Positions 1 through 9,206 of a stretch of 64,000 nt of DNA are shown here, piece by piece (position 1 is the first letter of the stretch; every line of letters begins with the position of its first letter). The translations under genes were made by a program, and so were the position numbers. Source of the stretch: Lysobacteraceae bacterium NML91-0213 (GTDB lineage: Bacteria > Pseudomonadota > Gammaproteobacteria > Xanthomonadales > Xanthomonadaceae); NCBI GenBank assembly GCA_002798175.1, contig NWQL01000002.1, positions 126,799-190,798 of the forward strand. Reading direction: 5' to 3'. The notes beneath the pieces are model-generated. The model saw only the letters and a list, made by a program, of their open reading frames with translations, was not told where the DNA came from and did no database searches.

Positions 1-312
1 GAACGCGTGCGGAGTATCGCGACCCGCCGCCGCCAGCAGCGCGCGCGCGTCGATATCGTCGGAATAGGCGAAGCCGGTCTTCTCGCCGGAGATGGCGCGC
101 ACGCCGACGCCCTGTTCGATCGAATGGGCACCGTCCTTGACGATGCCGTCCTCCATGCTCCAGCTCTCGCGACGCGAATGCTGGAAGTACAGGTCACCGA
201 AATCGACGCCGGGGCCCAGGAGGGCCGAGAACGCCTGGTCGAGCTGGTGGGTATCGAGGCCCGCCGGAGCGAGCAGGCGGGACTGGGCAAGCGCAATCGG
301 GGAATCGGTCAT
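1..312 (-). CDS. tldD: Metalloprotease TldD, N-terminal part (runs off the window)
   Basis: This is the N-terminal 104 codons of TldD, which with TldE forms a zinc-dependent protease that degrades unfolded peptides and matures some modified peptides. The ATG is at 312-310. The translation carries the stretch SWSMEDGIVKDG and then GVGVRAISGEKTGFAY, both characteristic of the TldD N-terminal domain. The metal-binding HExxxH lies outside the window. It sits 61 nt downstream of the YhdP-like gene on the same strand, matching the rng-yhdP-tldD order of E. coli. The gene is cut by the window edge, not broken. Confidence 0.93.
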   Translation of the reverse strand, partial: MTDSPIALAQSRLLAPAGLDTHQLDQAFSALLGPGVDFGDLYFQHSRRESWSMEDGIVKDGAHSIEQGVGVRAISGEKTGFAYSDDIDARALLAAAGRDTPHAF

Positions 313-373
313 CGACAAAGGATGGGGGCGCAGGTGCACAGGGGCAACCGCGGCCGTGGCATGGATCGTGCCG

Positions 374-3300
374 CTAACCGGCGGGCGGCGCGGCACGACC
401 GGCGTCCGGCGCTGCCTTCGCATCGTCGTCCACGCGCGCCGGCTCGCGCCGGATCACCTCGACCTGCGGGTCGCTCCACGGCCCGGTGACGCGGTAGGTG
501 GACGCGCCGATCTCGCCCAGCGGCCGCCGCAGCACCGAGCCCGCCGCGGCGCCAACCGCCGCGCCGATCGGGCCGCCGGCCAGCGCACCCACCGCGGTCA
601 GCAGGTTGCCCGAACGCGGATGCACGTCGATGGTCTGGTCGTAGGTCTGCGCACGCAGGTCGGCACTGCCGGCGATGCGGATCTCCGCCGCCGGCCCGTC
701 CAGCGCCAGCCCCTGCGCGCGGGCACGGCCGTCGGCGAAGTGCACCTCGCCGCCGATGCGGTTGAACGCGAAGCCGCGTTCGAAGAAGTCGCGGAAATCC
801 AGCGTCAGCCGCCGCGGAAGCTCGGCCACGCTGAGCAGGCCCAGCACCCGGCCGGCGCCCGGCTCGACATCGGCCAGCTGGCCATCCTTGACCAGCAGCG
901 ACAGCTCGCCTTCCAGCGCCTCGACCCGGAACCCGGTGGGGCTGCCCGGCCAGGTGGCCGCGAAGCCGATGCGGCCGTTGCCGCCGCGCAACCGCTCGCC
1001 CTGGCCGAGACCGGCGAGCAGGGCGCCATAGTCGTTGCTGTCGATGTCGAGCTGGACCCGGGTGCGTTGGCCATCGCCGCGGCCGCGCCATTCGCCGGTA
1101 GCGTCGATCACCTGCCCGGGCGCGCGCACCTGCAGGCGCTCGAGCACCAGCCCGTCGGCCACCGGGCGCGTGCGCAGGCTCGCCTCGCCCAGGCGGGCGC
1201 TGCCGAGGCGCAGGTCGGCCGCGTCGATGTGCAGGGCCGGCAGCGTCGCGGGATCGCTGCCGTTATCGGCCGGGGCGTCGTCACGCGCGGGCGTCGGGGC
1301 ACCGGCGACCGGCGGCGTGCGCTGCCAGTGCACGCGCTCGAATCGGCCGACCACCGGCCCCTGGCCATCGGGCAGCTGCAGGGTGCCCGCCAGTGCCGGG
1401 CCCTCGAAGCCGAGCGCGATGCCGCCGGCGTCAGGCGCCGCGCGGATGCGGGTATCGGGAAAGCGCCCGCCCATCAGGGTCAGCCGGTCGACAACCAGGT
1501 CGATGCGCCGCAGCGACATGCTGCCGCCTGTTCCATCGCCCTCGCCGCCGCTTCCGAGCAGGCCCAGCCAGTCCATCACCGCGAACTCCGCGGTGCGTCC
1601 ATTGAGCACGACGCCGGAGGCCGGTGGCACGCTGGCCGCGGCCCCTCCCAGGGCGATCGCCAGGCCGGTTGCGTCGCCATCGACGCGCGCGCGCAGTGCC
1701 ATGCGCTGGCCCAGCCGCACCGACAGCTCGTTGCTCTGCTCGAGCGGCAACTCGACGCGCACCTCGGCAGGCAGGGCCGCGCTGGCCGGCTTGGCCAGCG
1801 GTGCCGGCAGGTCGAGGGTGGTACCGCGCAGGTCGGAACGCAGCACCAGGGTGGGCGGTGCGTCGTCGCCAGCGGTATCGCGCGGCACTTCCACGCCCAC
1901 CGTCCATGCCGAGCGGCCACTTGCGCGCGGATGCAGCCAGGCCAGCGCGTCGACCCGGTCGATCAGCGTGCCGATACCGGCCACCGCACCAAGCTCGCCT
2001 TCGAACGCCAGCCGATCGCGTGCGTGGCCCTCGCCGGCGGCAAGGCGCAGATGCGCGGCACGCCCATCCATCCGCGCCTGCAGCGCCGGAGCGACGAAGC
2101 CGCGCTGGTCGTAACGCAAGCGGCCGCGCAGCTGGTCGAGCTGCAGGCCCCATTCCTGCTCGGCCAGGCGCACGCCATCCAACTGCACCGTGCCATCGAT
2201 CGACGGTGCCTCGCCGAAATCGAGTTCCATCGAGAAGCGCGCGCGCGCCGGCCCGGCCGCCCGCAGGCCGTCCAGCGTCGGCGAAAGGCCGTCATACAGC
2301 GGCGTGCGCCGCAGCATCGCGAACATCGCGGCGATATCGCCGTCCGACTCCGCGCTCACCCGCAGCGGCGCTGCGCTGAAATCGGCGATGTCGGCGTCGA
2401 CCCGGGAGACCTCGACACCCGCCAGCACGCCCCGCCCGCGCAGGTCGAAACCGTTGCCGATGAAGCGCACGCTGCCATCGAGGCCTTCGACCGCGGGCCA
2501 CCCGGTCTGGAAGCGCACCTGCGCATCCACCAGCTCGGCCTCGGCATGGAACAGCCCCGGCGCGGGACCGTCCCCGGCCCGGAACGGCCAGTCGTCCAGG
2601 TCGCCCGAGACCACCGCACGGCCGTTGCGCACGCGCCCCCCGACCAGCGCCGCGTCCAGCCAGCCGATGGTGGCTTCCGACATCACGTGGCGCACCCAGA
2701 AGCGCCGCGCCACCGGGATCTCCGCCTCGTCGACGTGGGCCGCGATGTCGATCGTGGGTCGGCCGCTGCCCGCGGCAAAGCCAAGCCCACCGCGCACATG
2801 GGCGCCATAGCCATCCCCGGCGATGCGCAGCCCAGGCGTCTGCACCTGCCACCCCGCGGGATCACGCCAGGCGGCGATCGTGCCATGCAGGCTGACGTCG
2901 TGCGGCTCGCCGAAGCCTGCCGGCCAGTCCAGCCGCCAGCGCGCGTCCGGATCGGGCTCGAAGGCGAATCCCGCGGCGTCGCCACGCAGGCGTCCGCTCG
3001 CCCGCTGCAGGCCCGGGCGCTCGCCGACCGGCGCGAAGCCGGCATCCTCGACGCGCGCCTGCACGCGCATGCGGCCGCCGTGGTCGCGCACCACCGCCAC
3101 GTCATGCAGCACCGCGCGCGGCGCCGCCTCGCGCAGCCAGCCACGCAGCGATGGCGACAGCCGGTCCGACAGCGGCAGCAGCGCCAGCAGCGGCCCGGCA
3201 TCGATCCGATCCGCGGCAAAAGCCAGCAGCGCGCCCGAGCCCAGCACCGCCCCGTCCAGCGACTGGGTGGCACCGTTGGCGGTCAGCCGCAGGCGCCCGA

Positions 3301-4210
3301 CATCCAGTCGCCAGCCGGCATCGCCGGCCCGCCACTGCAGGTCCGCGTCGAGCTGGTCGAAGCGCGCCTCGTCGCTCTCGCCCGACACCGCCTGCAGCGC
3401 GACATCCTCGAGCCCGGCGCGGGCGCGCACCGAGACGATCCGTCGCCCGGCCAGGGTCGCCCACGCCCCGGCATCGCCGTGGCCATCGACCACCGCCACC
3501 CCGGCGTAGCGCAGCAGCGGCGACCAGCCGTCCAGGTCGGCACTGGTGATGCCCAGCCACGCCCGCCCGTCGCCGCTGCCACGCGCCAGGTCCAGCACCG
3601 CCCGCACCGGCGCATCGGCCTCCACCCGCCACGCATTCGCGGCGGCGCGCACCCGGTCGCCGGAGACGCGCAGGCGCAGGTCGATCCGTGGCACATGGGT
3701 GTGGATGCCCAGGCCGGGCGCAAGGATGTCCAGGCTGCCGTCGTGCAGCACCACCTCGCCGATGCGCTCGAGCCCGGCGAACGGATCACTCTCGCTGGCA
3801 CCCTGCCCCGGCAGGCCGCGTATATGCCAGCTGCCGTCGTCATGGCGCTCGAGCTGCAGGTGCAGGTCGCGCAGGCGCAGTTCGGTCAGCGAACGACCCG
3901 GCAGCCAGCCGGTGTACGGCGTCACCAGGATCTCCGCGGTGCCGATCTCCACCGGCGCGTCCACCTCGCCGATGCGCAGCCCGGTGACCTGCAGCAGCGG
4001 CCCGCGCCGCGTCCACGTGGTGTCGAGCGAATCGAACGCCACCGGGCGCCCGGCACGCTCTCCCAGCCACCCGGCGACGCGGTCCGGGTGGCGCTCGGCC
4101 AGCGGCAGCAGCAGCTGCGAGGCGATGCCCCCGGCCAGCGCCAGCAGGACCAGCAGCAGCGCCAGCAGGTACCAGACCCAGGCCCCGGCGCGGCGCGCGT
4201 GTCGGCGCAT
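374..4210 (-). CDS. yhdP: YhdP family AsmA-like envelope protein
   Basis: This is a very large (about 1278 aa) inner-membrane-anchored periplasmic protein of the YhdP/TIGR02099 family. In E. coli such proteins take part in phospholipid transport between inner and outer membrane. One N-terminal membrane segment (about residues 9-32, Leu/Ala-rich) follows an Arg/His-rich start. The rest is a long beta-rich body with an AsmA-type C-terminal region containing the GERLRGGNGRIGFAA-like segment. I chose ATG at 4210, preceded by GGTGAG; a GTG three codons earlier (4219) is the alternative. It lies between rng and tldD as in E. coli. The small gaps suggest one operon. Confidence 0.9.
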   Translation of the reverse strand: MRRHARRAGAWVWYLLALLLVLLALAGGIASQLLLPLAERHPDRVAGWLGERAGRPVAFDSLDTTWTRRGPLLQVTGLRIGEVDAPVEIGTAEILVTPYTGWLPGRSLTELRLRDLHLQLERHDDGSWHIRGLPGQGASESDPFAGLERIGEVVLHDGSLDILAPGLGIHTHVPRIDLRLRVSGDRVRAAANAWRVEADAPVRAVLDLARGSGDGRAWLGITSADLDGWSPLLRYAGVAVVDGHGDAGAWATLAGRRIVSVRARAGLEDVALQAVSGESDEARFDQLDADLQWRAGDAGWRLDVGRLRLTANGATQSLDGAVLGSGALLAFAADRIDAGPLLALLPLSDRLSPSLRGWLREAAPRAVLHDVAVVRDHGGRMRVQARVEDAGFAPVGERPGLQRASGRLRGDAAGFAFEPDPDARWRLDWPAGFGEPHDVSLHGTIAAWRDPAGWQVQTPGLRIAGDGYGAHVRGGLGFAAGSGRPTIDIAAHVDEAEIPVARRFWVRHVMSEATIGWLDAALVGGRVRNGRAVVSGDLDDWPFRAGDGPAPGLFHAEAELVDAQVRFQTGWPAVEGLDGSVRFIGNGFDLRGRGVLAGVEVSRVDADIADFSAAPLRVSAESDGDIAAMFAMLRRTPLYDGLSPTLDGLRAAGPARARFSMELDFGEAPSIDGTVQLDGVRLAEQEWGLQLDQLRGRLRYDQRGFVAPALQARMDGRAAHLRLAAGEGHARDRLAFEGELGAVAGIGTLIDRVDALAWLHPRASGRSAWTVGVEVPRDTAGDDAPPTLVLRSDLRGTTLDLPAPLAKPASAALPAEVRVELPLEQSNELSVRLGQRMALRARVDGDATGLAIALGGAAASVPPASGVVLNGRTAEFAVMDWLGLLGSGGEGDGTGGSMSLRRIDLVVDRLTLMGGRFPDTRIRAAPDAGGIALGFEGPALAGTLQLPDGQGPVVGRFERVHWQRTPPVAGAPTPARDDAPADNGSDPATLPALHIDAADLRLGSARLGEASLRTRPVADGLVLERLQVRAPGQVIDATGEWRGRGDGQRTRVQLDIDSNDYGALLAGLGQGERLRGGNGRIGFAATWPGSPTGFRVEALEGELSLLVKDGQLADVEPGAGRVLGLLSVAELPRRLTLDFRDFFERGFAFNRIGGEVHFADGRARAQGLALDGPAAEIRIAGSADLRAQTYDQTIDVHPRSGNLLTAVGALAGGPIGAAVGAAAGSVLRRPLGEIGASTYRVTGPWSDPQVEVIRREPARVDDDAKAAPDAGRAAPPAG

Positions 4211-4255
4211 CGGGCTCACCCGGTGGACTGGCGGACCGCCCCGCCAGGGCGTACT

Positions 4256-5770
4256 TCAGAGCAGCACGACATCGAACTGTTCCTGCATGTACTGCTCGTC
4301 GGCCTGGAAGCGGATGCTCTTGCCGAGGAACTCCTCGAGCTCCGCCACCGCGGTGGATTCCTCGTCGGTGATGCGCGCCACCACCTTGGGCGAGGCGATC
4401 ACCAGCAGGCGCGCGGATTCGAACTGGCGCACCGCGCGCACGATTTCCCGGAACACCTCGTAGGTCACCGTCTCGGTGGTCTTGAGCATGCCGCGGCCGC
4501 CGCAGGTCTGGCAGGTCTCGGACAGCTGCCGCTCGAGACTGTCGACGGTGCGCTTGCGGGTCATCTCCACCAGCCCCAGCGGCGAGAAGTCGTACACGGT
4601 GGTCTTGGCGTGGTCGCGCAGCAGCGACTTCTCCAGCGTGCGCAGCACCTGCCGGCGGTGCTCGGGATCCACCATGTCGATGAAGTCGATGATGATGATC
4701 CCGCCGAGGTTGCGCAGCCGCAGCTGCCGCGCCACCGCCTGCGCGGCTTCCAGGTTGGTGCGGTAGACGGTTTCCTCGAGATTGCGCTGGCCGAGGAAGG
4801 AGCCGGTGTTGACGTCGACCGTGGTCATCGCCTCGGTCTGGTCGATGACCAGGTAGCCGCCCGACTTCAGCGGCACCTGCTTGTCGAGCGCACGCTGGAT
4901 CTCGTCCTCGACGCCGTACAGGTCGAAGATCGGCCGCGCGCCGGCGTAATGCTCGATGCGCTCGGCCAGCGGCCCGCCCTCGCCGTCCGCCAGCGCCGGC
5001 ATGTACTGCGCGGCAAATGCGCGCACGCGCTCGTAGGTCTCGCGCGAGTCCACCCGCACCTTGTCGACATCGCGGCGCATCAGGTCCCTGACCGCGCGCA
5101 TCGGCAGGGTGAGGTCCTCGTAGACGCAGGTGCCCACCCGCGCCGACGCCGCGGCTTCGCCGACCAGCGCCCAGGCGCGCGCCAGGTAGGCGATGTCGTC
5201 AGCCAGCGCTTCCTCGGCCTGGCCTTCGGCATTGGTGCGCACGATGTAGCCGTACGGGCCGCTGCTCTGGGCGAGGTCGGACACCAGGGTCTTCAGCCGG
5301 CGACGCTCGCCGTCGTCCTCGATGCGCGCGGAAATGCCGACCACGCTCGACTGCGGCAGCAGCACGAGATATCGCGAGGGAATGCTGATCTGGGTGGTGA
5401 CGCGCGCGCCCTTGGTGCCGATCGGCTCCTTGACCACCTGCACCACCACGTCCTGGCCGTCGCGCAGCAGCTCGGCGATCGGCGGCACGCTGGCCGGCAC
5501 CGGCAGCGCGCCGGCCTCGGCGTCCATCTCCGGCGCCGGCAGCGAGCGCATCACGTCGCTGGCGTGCAGGAACGCCGCGCGCTCCAGGCCGATGTCGACG
5601 AACGCGGCCTGCATGCCGGGCATCACCCGCTGCACGCGGCCCTTGTAGATGTTGCCCACCACTCCGCGGCTGGCGCCGCGCTCGATGTGCAGCTCCTGCA
5701 GCATGCCGTTCTCGACCACCGCCACGCGGGTCTCGCGCGGGGTGACGTTGACCAGGATTTCCTCCGACAT
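4256..5770 (-). CDS. rng: Ribonuclease G
   Basis: RNase G (504 aa, E. coli 489) is a cytoplasmic endoribonuclease that matures the 16S rRNA 5' end and decays some mRNAs. The N-terminus MSEEILVNVTPRETRVAVVE is typical of the family and leads into an S1-like domain (about residues 38-120). The metal-binding catalytic aspartates are recognisable in the TTVDVNTGSF and IIIIDFIDM motifs. The zinc-link cysteines are present as CQTCGG. A GAGG-type ribosome site lies just before the ATG. It follows maf by 66 nt and precedes yhdP by 45 nt, so it is probably part of a maf-rng-yhdP-tldD unit. Confidence 0.96.
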   Translation of the reverse strand: MSEEILVNVTPRETRVAVVENGMLQELHIERGASRGVVGNIYKGRVQRVMPGMQAAFVDIGLERAAFLHASDVMRSLPAPEMDAEAGALPVPASVPPIAELLRDGQDVVVQVVKEPIGTKGARVTTQISIPSRYLVLLPQSSVVGISARIEDDGERRRLKTLVSDLAQSSGPYGYIVRTNAEGQAEEALADDIAYLARAWALVGEAAASARVGTCVYEDLTLPMRAVRDLMRRDVDKVRVDSRETYERVRAFAAQYMPALADGEGGPLAERIEHYAGARPIFDLYGVEDEIQRALDKQVPLKSGGYLVIDQTEAMTTVDVNTGSFLGQRNLEETVYRTNLEAAQAVARQLRLRNLGGIIIIDFIDMVDPEHRRQVLRTLEKSLLRDHAKTTVYDFSPLGLVEMTRKRTVDSLERQLSETCQTCGGRGMLKTTETVTYEVFREIVRAVRQFESARLLVIASPKVVARITDEESTAVAELEEFLGKSIRFQADEQYMQEQFDVVLL

Positions 5771-5836
5771 ACCGACCTCTATTCGTTGTTGCGAACACCG
5801 CAGTGGCAGGAGGCGATCATCGCCGTTCCCGCATGC

Positions 5837-6403
5837 TCATCGCATCAGCCCCGCCGCCCGCAGCATCGCGGCCGTGGCATGCAGCGGCAGACCCATCACC
5901 CCCGAATAGCTGCCCGCGAGACGGGTGACGAAACACTCCGCGCCGCCCTGGATCGCGTAGGCCCCGGCCTTGCCCATCGGCTCGCCGGTGGCGACGTACG
6001 CGGCGATGGCCTCGTCGTCGAGGTCGTCGAAGGTCACCCGCGTGGCGACCAGCCGTTCGTCAAGTCCGGTCGCCGTGCGCAGGGCGACCGCGGTGAGCAC
6101 CTCGTGGTCGCGTCCGGACAGGCTGCGCAGCATCGACGCCGCATCCGCGCCATCCACGGGCTTGCCGTACACCCGATCGTCGAGCACCACTTCGGTATCG
6201 GAGGCCAGCACCGCCCGGGCGGCCGACGGCGCCACGGCCCAGCCGGCCTCGGCCTTTTCGCGGGCGACCCGGCGCACGTAGGCCTCCGGGGTTTCGCCCG
6301 GGGCGCGCACTTCGGGAATATCGATGTCCACGACCGTGAACGGGACACCCAGACGCCCCAGCAGCTCACGGCGCCGGGGCGATTTCGAGGCAAGCAGCAG
6401 CAT
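5837..6403 (-). CDS. maf: Maf-like nucleotide pyrophosphatase (YhdE type)
   Basis: A Maf-family pyrophosphatase (188 aa) that hydrolyses non-canonical or excess NTPs; the YhdE branch prefers dTTP/UTP and methylated pyrimidine nucleotides. The N-terminal [14 protein letters not shown] is the family signature. The later [15 protein letters not shown] and [13 protein letters not shown] segments are the conserved substrate and metal-binding parts. ATG at 6403 is preferred over the GTG two codons upstream because it begins directly at the signature. It is the first gene of the maf-rng-yhdP-tldD series. Confidence 0.94.
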   Translation of the reverse strand: MLLLASKSPRRRELLGRLGVPFTVVDIDIPEVRAPGETPEAYVRRVAREKAEAGWAVAPSAARAVLASDTEVVLDDRVYGKPVDGADAASMLRSLSGRDHEVLTAVALRTATGLDERLVATRVTFDDLDDEAIAAYVATGEPMGKAGAYAIQGGAECFVTRLAGSYSGVMGLPLHATAAMLRAAGLMR

Positions 6404-6522
6404 GCGCACAGGATACCCGCGCGGCCCGGATGCGCCCCGGTTGCGTCACCGTCAACCCCGTTCAGGCTCACGGCCCGTTCACTGGAGCGGCTCGACCCTT
6501 TCGGGCACTTACGGAGACCGCA

Positions 6523-7266
6523 ATGACCCTTCGCCCGCTCGCCGCCGCACTGGTGGCGTCCCTCGCCCTCGCAACCCTGGCGACCAGCATGCCCACCCGT
6601 GCGCAGACCCCTTCCAGCCCGGCCACCCCACAGGCCAGTGATGGCACCCTGCTCTCGGTGAGTGCGCGCGCGGAGGCCAGTCGCACGCCCGACGTGGCCA
6701 CCCTGTCCGCCGGCGTGGTCACCAGCGCCGCCGATGCCAACGCCGCGCTGCGCGCCAATGCCGAACAGATGAACCGGGTGATGCGCGCGATCCGCGCCGC
6801 CGGCATCCAGGAGCGCGACGTGCAGACCTCGGGGCTGAACATCCACCCGCAGTACCGGCATGTCGACAACGAATCCCCGGTCATCACCGGCTACCAGGCC
6901 AGCAACACCGTCAACCTCAAGCTGCGCGACGTCGCCCGGATCGGCGATGTGCTGGATGCGCTGGTGGCCAATGGCGCGAACCAGGTCAACGGCCCCAGCT
7001 TCGAGATCGACCAGCCGGAGGCGGTCTACGACGAGGCCCGCCGCAAGGCGCTGGAACTCGCCCGCCAGCGTGCGGAGATGTACGCCTCCTCGCTCGACCT
7101 GCGGGTGCGGCGGATCGTCAGCATCAGCGAAGGCGGCGGCTTCGTGCAGCCGATGCCGATGATGCGCATGGCGGCCATGGATGCCCGCGCGGAGAGCAGC
7201 CCGGTGTCGCCGGGTGAAACCACCCTGTCCGCGTCGCTCGACGTGGTCTTCGAACTCGGCCGCTGA
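6523..7266 (+). CDS. SIMPL-domain (DUF541, YggE-like) periplasmic protein
   Basis: A 247-aa exported protein with one SIMPL/DUF541 domain. Residues 1-27 form a signal peptide (basic start, Ala/Leu core, cleavage near TRAQ). The body has the family's LSVSARAEASRTPDVA opening, the QTSGLNIHPQY strand and the C-terminal SASLDVVFEL strand. YggE of E. coli is linked to oxidative-stress tolerance and other members to signalling, but the molecular role is not settled. A longer reading frame from 6430 exists. The ATG at 6523 is chosen because a signal peptide starts there. It is divergent from maf and followed after 11 nt by a small protein. Confidence 0.88.
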   Translation: MTLRPLAAALVASLALATLATSMPTRAQTPSSPATPQASDGTLLSVSARAEASRTPDVATLSAGVVTSAADANAALRANAEQMNRVMRAIRAAGIQERDVQTSGLNIHPQYRHVDNESPVITGYQASNTVNLKLRDVARIGDVLDALVANGANQVNGPSFEIDQPEAVYDEARRKALELARQRAEMYASSLDLRVRRIVSISEGGGFVQPMPMMRMAAMDARAESSPVSPGETTLSASLDVVFELGR

Positions 7267-7277
7267 AGGAGCCACAG

Positions 7278-7484
7278 ATGAGCCCGGACACCCCCCACGA
7301 CAACCGCACACGCAAGGACACGCCCGCAGGCAACGATGCCGACAAGTCCGGCTATGCCGAGCGCACCCCGCGCGACCGCGACGACGCGCGCAACGTCGGC
7401 GAGCCGCGCGACCAGGATCCGGATCACGGCGGCCTCGGTCGCCAGCCGGAAGACGATGCGGACACGGTGGCCGGCACGGATTGA
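7278..7484 (+). CDS. Small, very hydrophilic hypothetical protein
   Basis: A 68-residue protein made almost entirely of charged and polar residues (Asp, Arg, Gly, Pro, Glu), with no membrane segment, signal peptide or cysteine. A good ribosome site (AAGGAG) stands before the ATG and it follows the SIMPL gene by 11 nt, so it is probably translated from the same message. Composition suggests a disordered protein. I do not recognise a family. Confidence 0.6.
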   Translation: MSPDTPHDNRTRKDTPAGNDADKSGYAERTPRDRDDARNVGEPRDQDPDHGGLGRQPEDDADTVAGTD

Positions 7485-7623
7485 GCAAGCAGACCCTGCG
7501 CACCGCGGATAGGGTGGCGACCGGTGGCGACCCGGACCCGGCCTGTCCGGGCTCCGCGGGCGTGTAGCCACCGGTTGCCCCGTCGACCTGGCCGGCACCC
7601 GTGCGCAGGTCGCCCGGGTTGTC

Positions 7624-8094
7624 TCAGGCGCGGTGGTAGGGGTGATTGGCCAGCATCGCCGCGGCGCGGTAGAGCTGCTCGGCAGCCACCAGCCGTACCA
7701 GCATGTGCGGCAGGGTCAGCGGCCCCAGTGACCAGCGCTCATCGGCACGCGCCAGCACCTCGGGCGCATGTCCTTCCGGACCACCGATGAGAACCGCCAG
7801 GTCGCGCCCCTGGCCGCGCCAGTGTTCCAGGCGCCGGGCGAGGTCTTCGGACGAATAGGGACGTCCCTCGACATCCAATGCCACCACGTTCGCCTGCCTG
7901 GGCAACGCCGCCAGCACCCGCGCGCCTTCGTCCTGGCGCGCACGCGCGGCATCGCGGCCCTTGCCGCGCAGACCGGGTTCGATCTCCACGAGATCCAGCG
8001 GCAGCCAGTGCGACAACCGCTTGCGGTACTCGGCGAAGCCCTCCGCCACCCAGCCCGGGGCGCGCTCGCCCACGGCGACCAGGCGCGCCTTCAC
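7624..8094 (-). CDS. rlmH: 23S rRNA (pseudouridine1915-N3)-methyltransferase RlmH
   Basis: RlmH (156 aa, the usual length) is a SPOUT-class methyltransferase that methylates pseudouridine 1915 in helix 69 of 23S rRNA on the assembled 70S ribosome. The core segment FLIGG is present as AVLIGGPEGH, followed by a C-terminal part with SLGPLTLPHMLVRLVAAEQLYRA, the cofactor-knot region. The gene follows rsfS by 7 nt; rsfS-rlmH is a very widespread pair. Confidence 0.97.
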   Translation of the reverse strand: MKARLVAVGERAPGWVAEGFAEYRKRLSHWLPLDLVEIEPGLRGKGRDAARARQDEGARVLAALPRQANVVALDVEGRPYSSEDLARRLEHWRGQGRDLAVLIGGPEGHAPEVLARADERWSLGPLTLPHMLVRLVAAEQLYRAAAMLANHPYHRA

Positions 8095-8101
8095 TGCTGG
8101 A

Positions 8102-8506
8102 TCAGCCCGCGGCGGCGCCGGTGTCGGGGGGCTGGTCGCCGACCGTCCACAGGCGCTCGATGGCGTAGAACTCGCGCACCCGCGGCAGCATGACGTGCAC
8201 GACCACGTCGCCGAGGTCCACCAGTACCCATTCGGCCTCGCGCTCGCCTTCCACGCCCAGCGGCTGCACGTCGAGCTTCTTGGCGAAGCGCACGACTTCG
8301 TCAGCGATCGATTTCACGTGTCGGCTGGAGGTGCCGGAGGCGACCACCATGTAGTCGCAGACGCTGGACTTGCCGCGGACGTCGAGTTCGACGACGTCGC
8401 GCGCCTTCAGTTCTTCGGTAGCCGCGCGCACCTGCTCGAGCAGGACATCGGCCGACGGCGGCGGGACGGGGAGACGGGTCTTGATGACTTGAGCGGGGCT
8501 GGACAA
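8102..8506 (-). CDS. rsfS: Ribosomal silencing factor RsfS
   Basis: RsfS binds L14 on the large subunit and blocks subunit joining under nutrient stress. The conserved core [21 protein letters not shown] and the later [13 protein letters not shown] are clear. The start is uncertain: I chose TTG at 8506, which leaves 28 nt after the nadD stop and gives 134 aa, close to the family length. A longer frame from 8569 would overlap the nadD 3' end and add 21 unconserved residues. It is in the nadD-rsfS-rlmH series. Confidence 0.9.
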   Translation of the reverse strand: MSSPAQVIKTRLPVPPPSADVLLEQVRAATEELKARDVVELDVRGKSSVCDYMVVASGTSSRHVKSIADEVVRFAKKLDVQPLGVEGEREAEWVLVDLGDVVVHVMLPRVREFYAIERLWTVGDQPPDTGAAAG

Positions 8507-8534
8507 AGCGGTGGACTCTGGGATTTGCCGCGGA

Positions 8535-9200
8535 TTATAGCGGCGCCCCGCCGTCGGCACCGTGTGCATACAGGCCGTCGGTCGTGATCCGTGCAGCCAC
8601 CGCCGGCGGCACCATGGCCTGCCACGGCTCGCCGGCAGCGATCCGGCGACGCACTTCGGTCGCCGATTCCGGGCTCAGCGGCTGGCGCAGCCGCAGCACC
8701 CGCCCACCGGGCGTGGCCTGCAGGTCCGCGGGATCGTCGGTCCAGCGGCCAGCCAGCTGCTCCGCCAGCGCGGCGGGCAGATCGCGGTCGAGCGGATCGC
8801 CGGCGCGCTCGGCCACCACGAAATGGGCAAGCGCCAGCAGCGCCCGCCAGTCCTTCCACGCGGGCAGGCCGCGGAAGCCGTCGGCGCCCAGCAGCAGGGC
8901 CACCGGCCGCTGCGGTGCGGTTTCGCGCAGGGCGCGCAGGGTGTCGACGGTCCAGCTACGGCCTGCACGATGCAGTTCGCGGCGGTCGACATGCAGACCC
9001 TGCTCCCCCGCGACGGCCAGGTCCAGCAGCCCCGCGCGCGTCCCCGCATCGCAACCGGGTGCGGCGCGGTGGGGCGGGTCGGCAGCCGGCATCAGGTGCA
9101 CGGGCACCCCCAGCGCATCGCGCGCGGCGCGCGCCACGGCCAGGTGACCGTTATGGACCGGGTCGAAGGTGCCGCCGTAGAGCAGCAGCAGCGAATCCAT
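8535..9200 (-). CDS. nadD: Nicotinate-nucleotide adenylyltransferase
   Basis: NadD (221 aa) transfers AMP from ATP to nicotinate mononucleotide, the shared step of NAD biosynthesis. The nucleotidyltransferase signature [12 protein letters not shown] is at residues 9-20, and the second motif SATEVRRRI replaces the usual S-[ST]-x-x-R-R box near the C-terminus. The start is 6 nt after the holA stop, in the lptE-holA-nadD-rsfS-rlmH arrangement found in many gammaproteobacteria. Confidence 0.95.
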   Translation of the reverse strand: MDSLLLLYGGTFDPVHNGHLAVARAARDALGVPVHLMPAADPPHRAAPGCDAGTRAGLLDLAVAGEQGLHVDRRELHRAGRSWTVDTLRALRETAPQRPVALLLGADGFRGLPAWKDWRALLALAHFVVAERAGDPLDRDLPAALAEQLAGRWTDDPADLQATPGGRVLRLRQPLSPESATEVRRRIAAGEPWQAMVPPAVAARITTDGLYAHGADGGAPL

Positions 9201-9206
9201 GTCCCC

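Noticed and set aside
92..6526. A 2144-codon open frame antisense to tldD-yhdP-rng-maf
   Set aside because: A shadow of GC-rich codon use: the minus-strand genes have clear families and the antisense product is low-complexity Arg/Ala/Gln.
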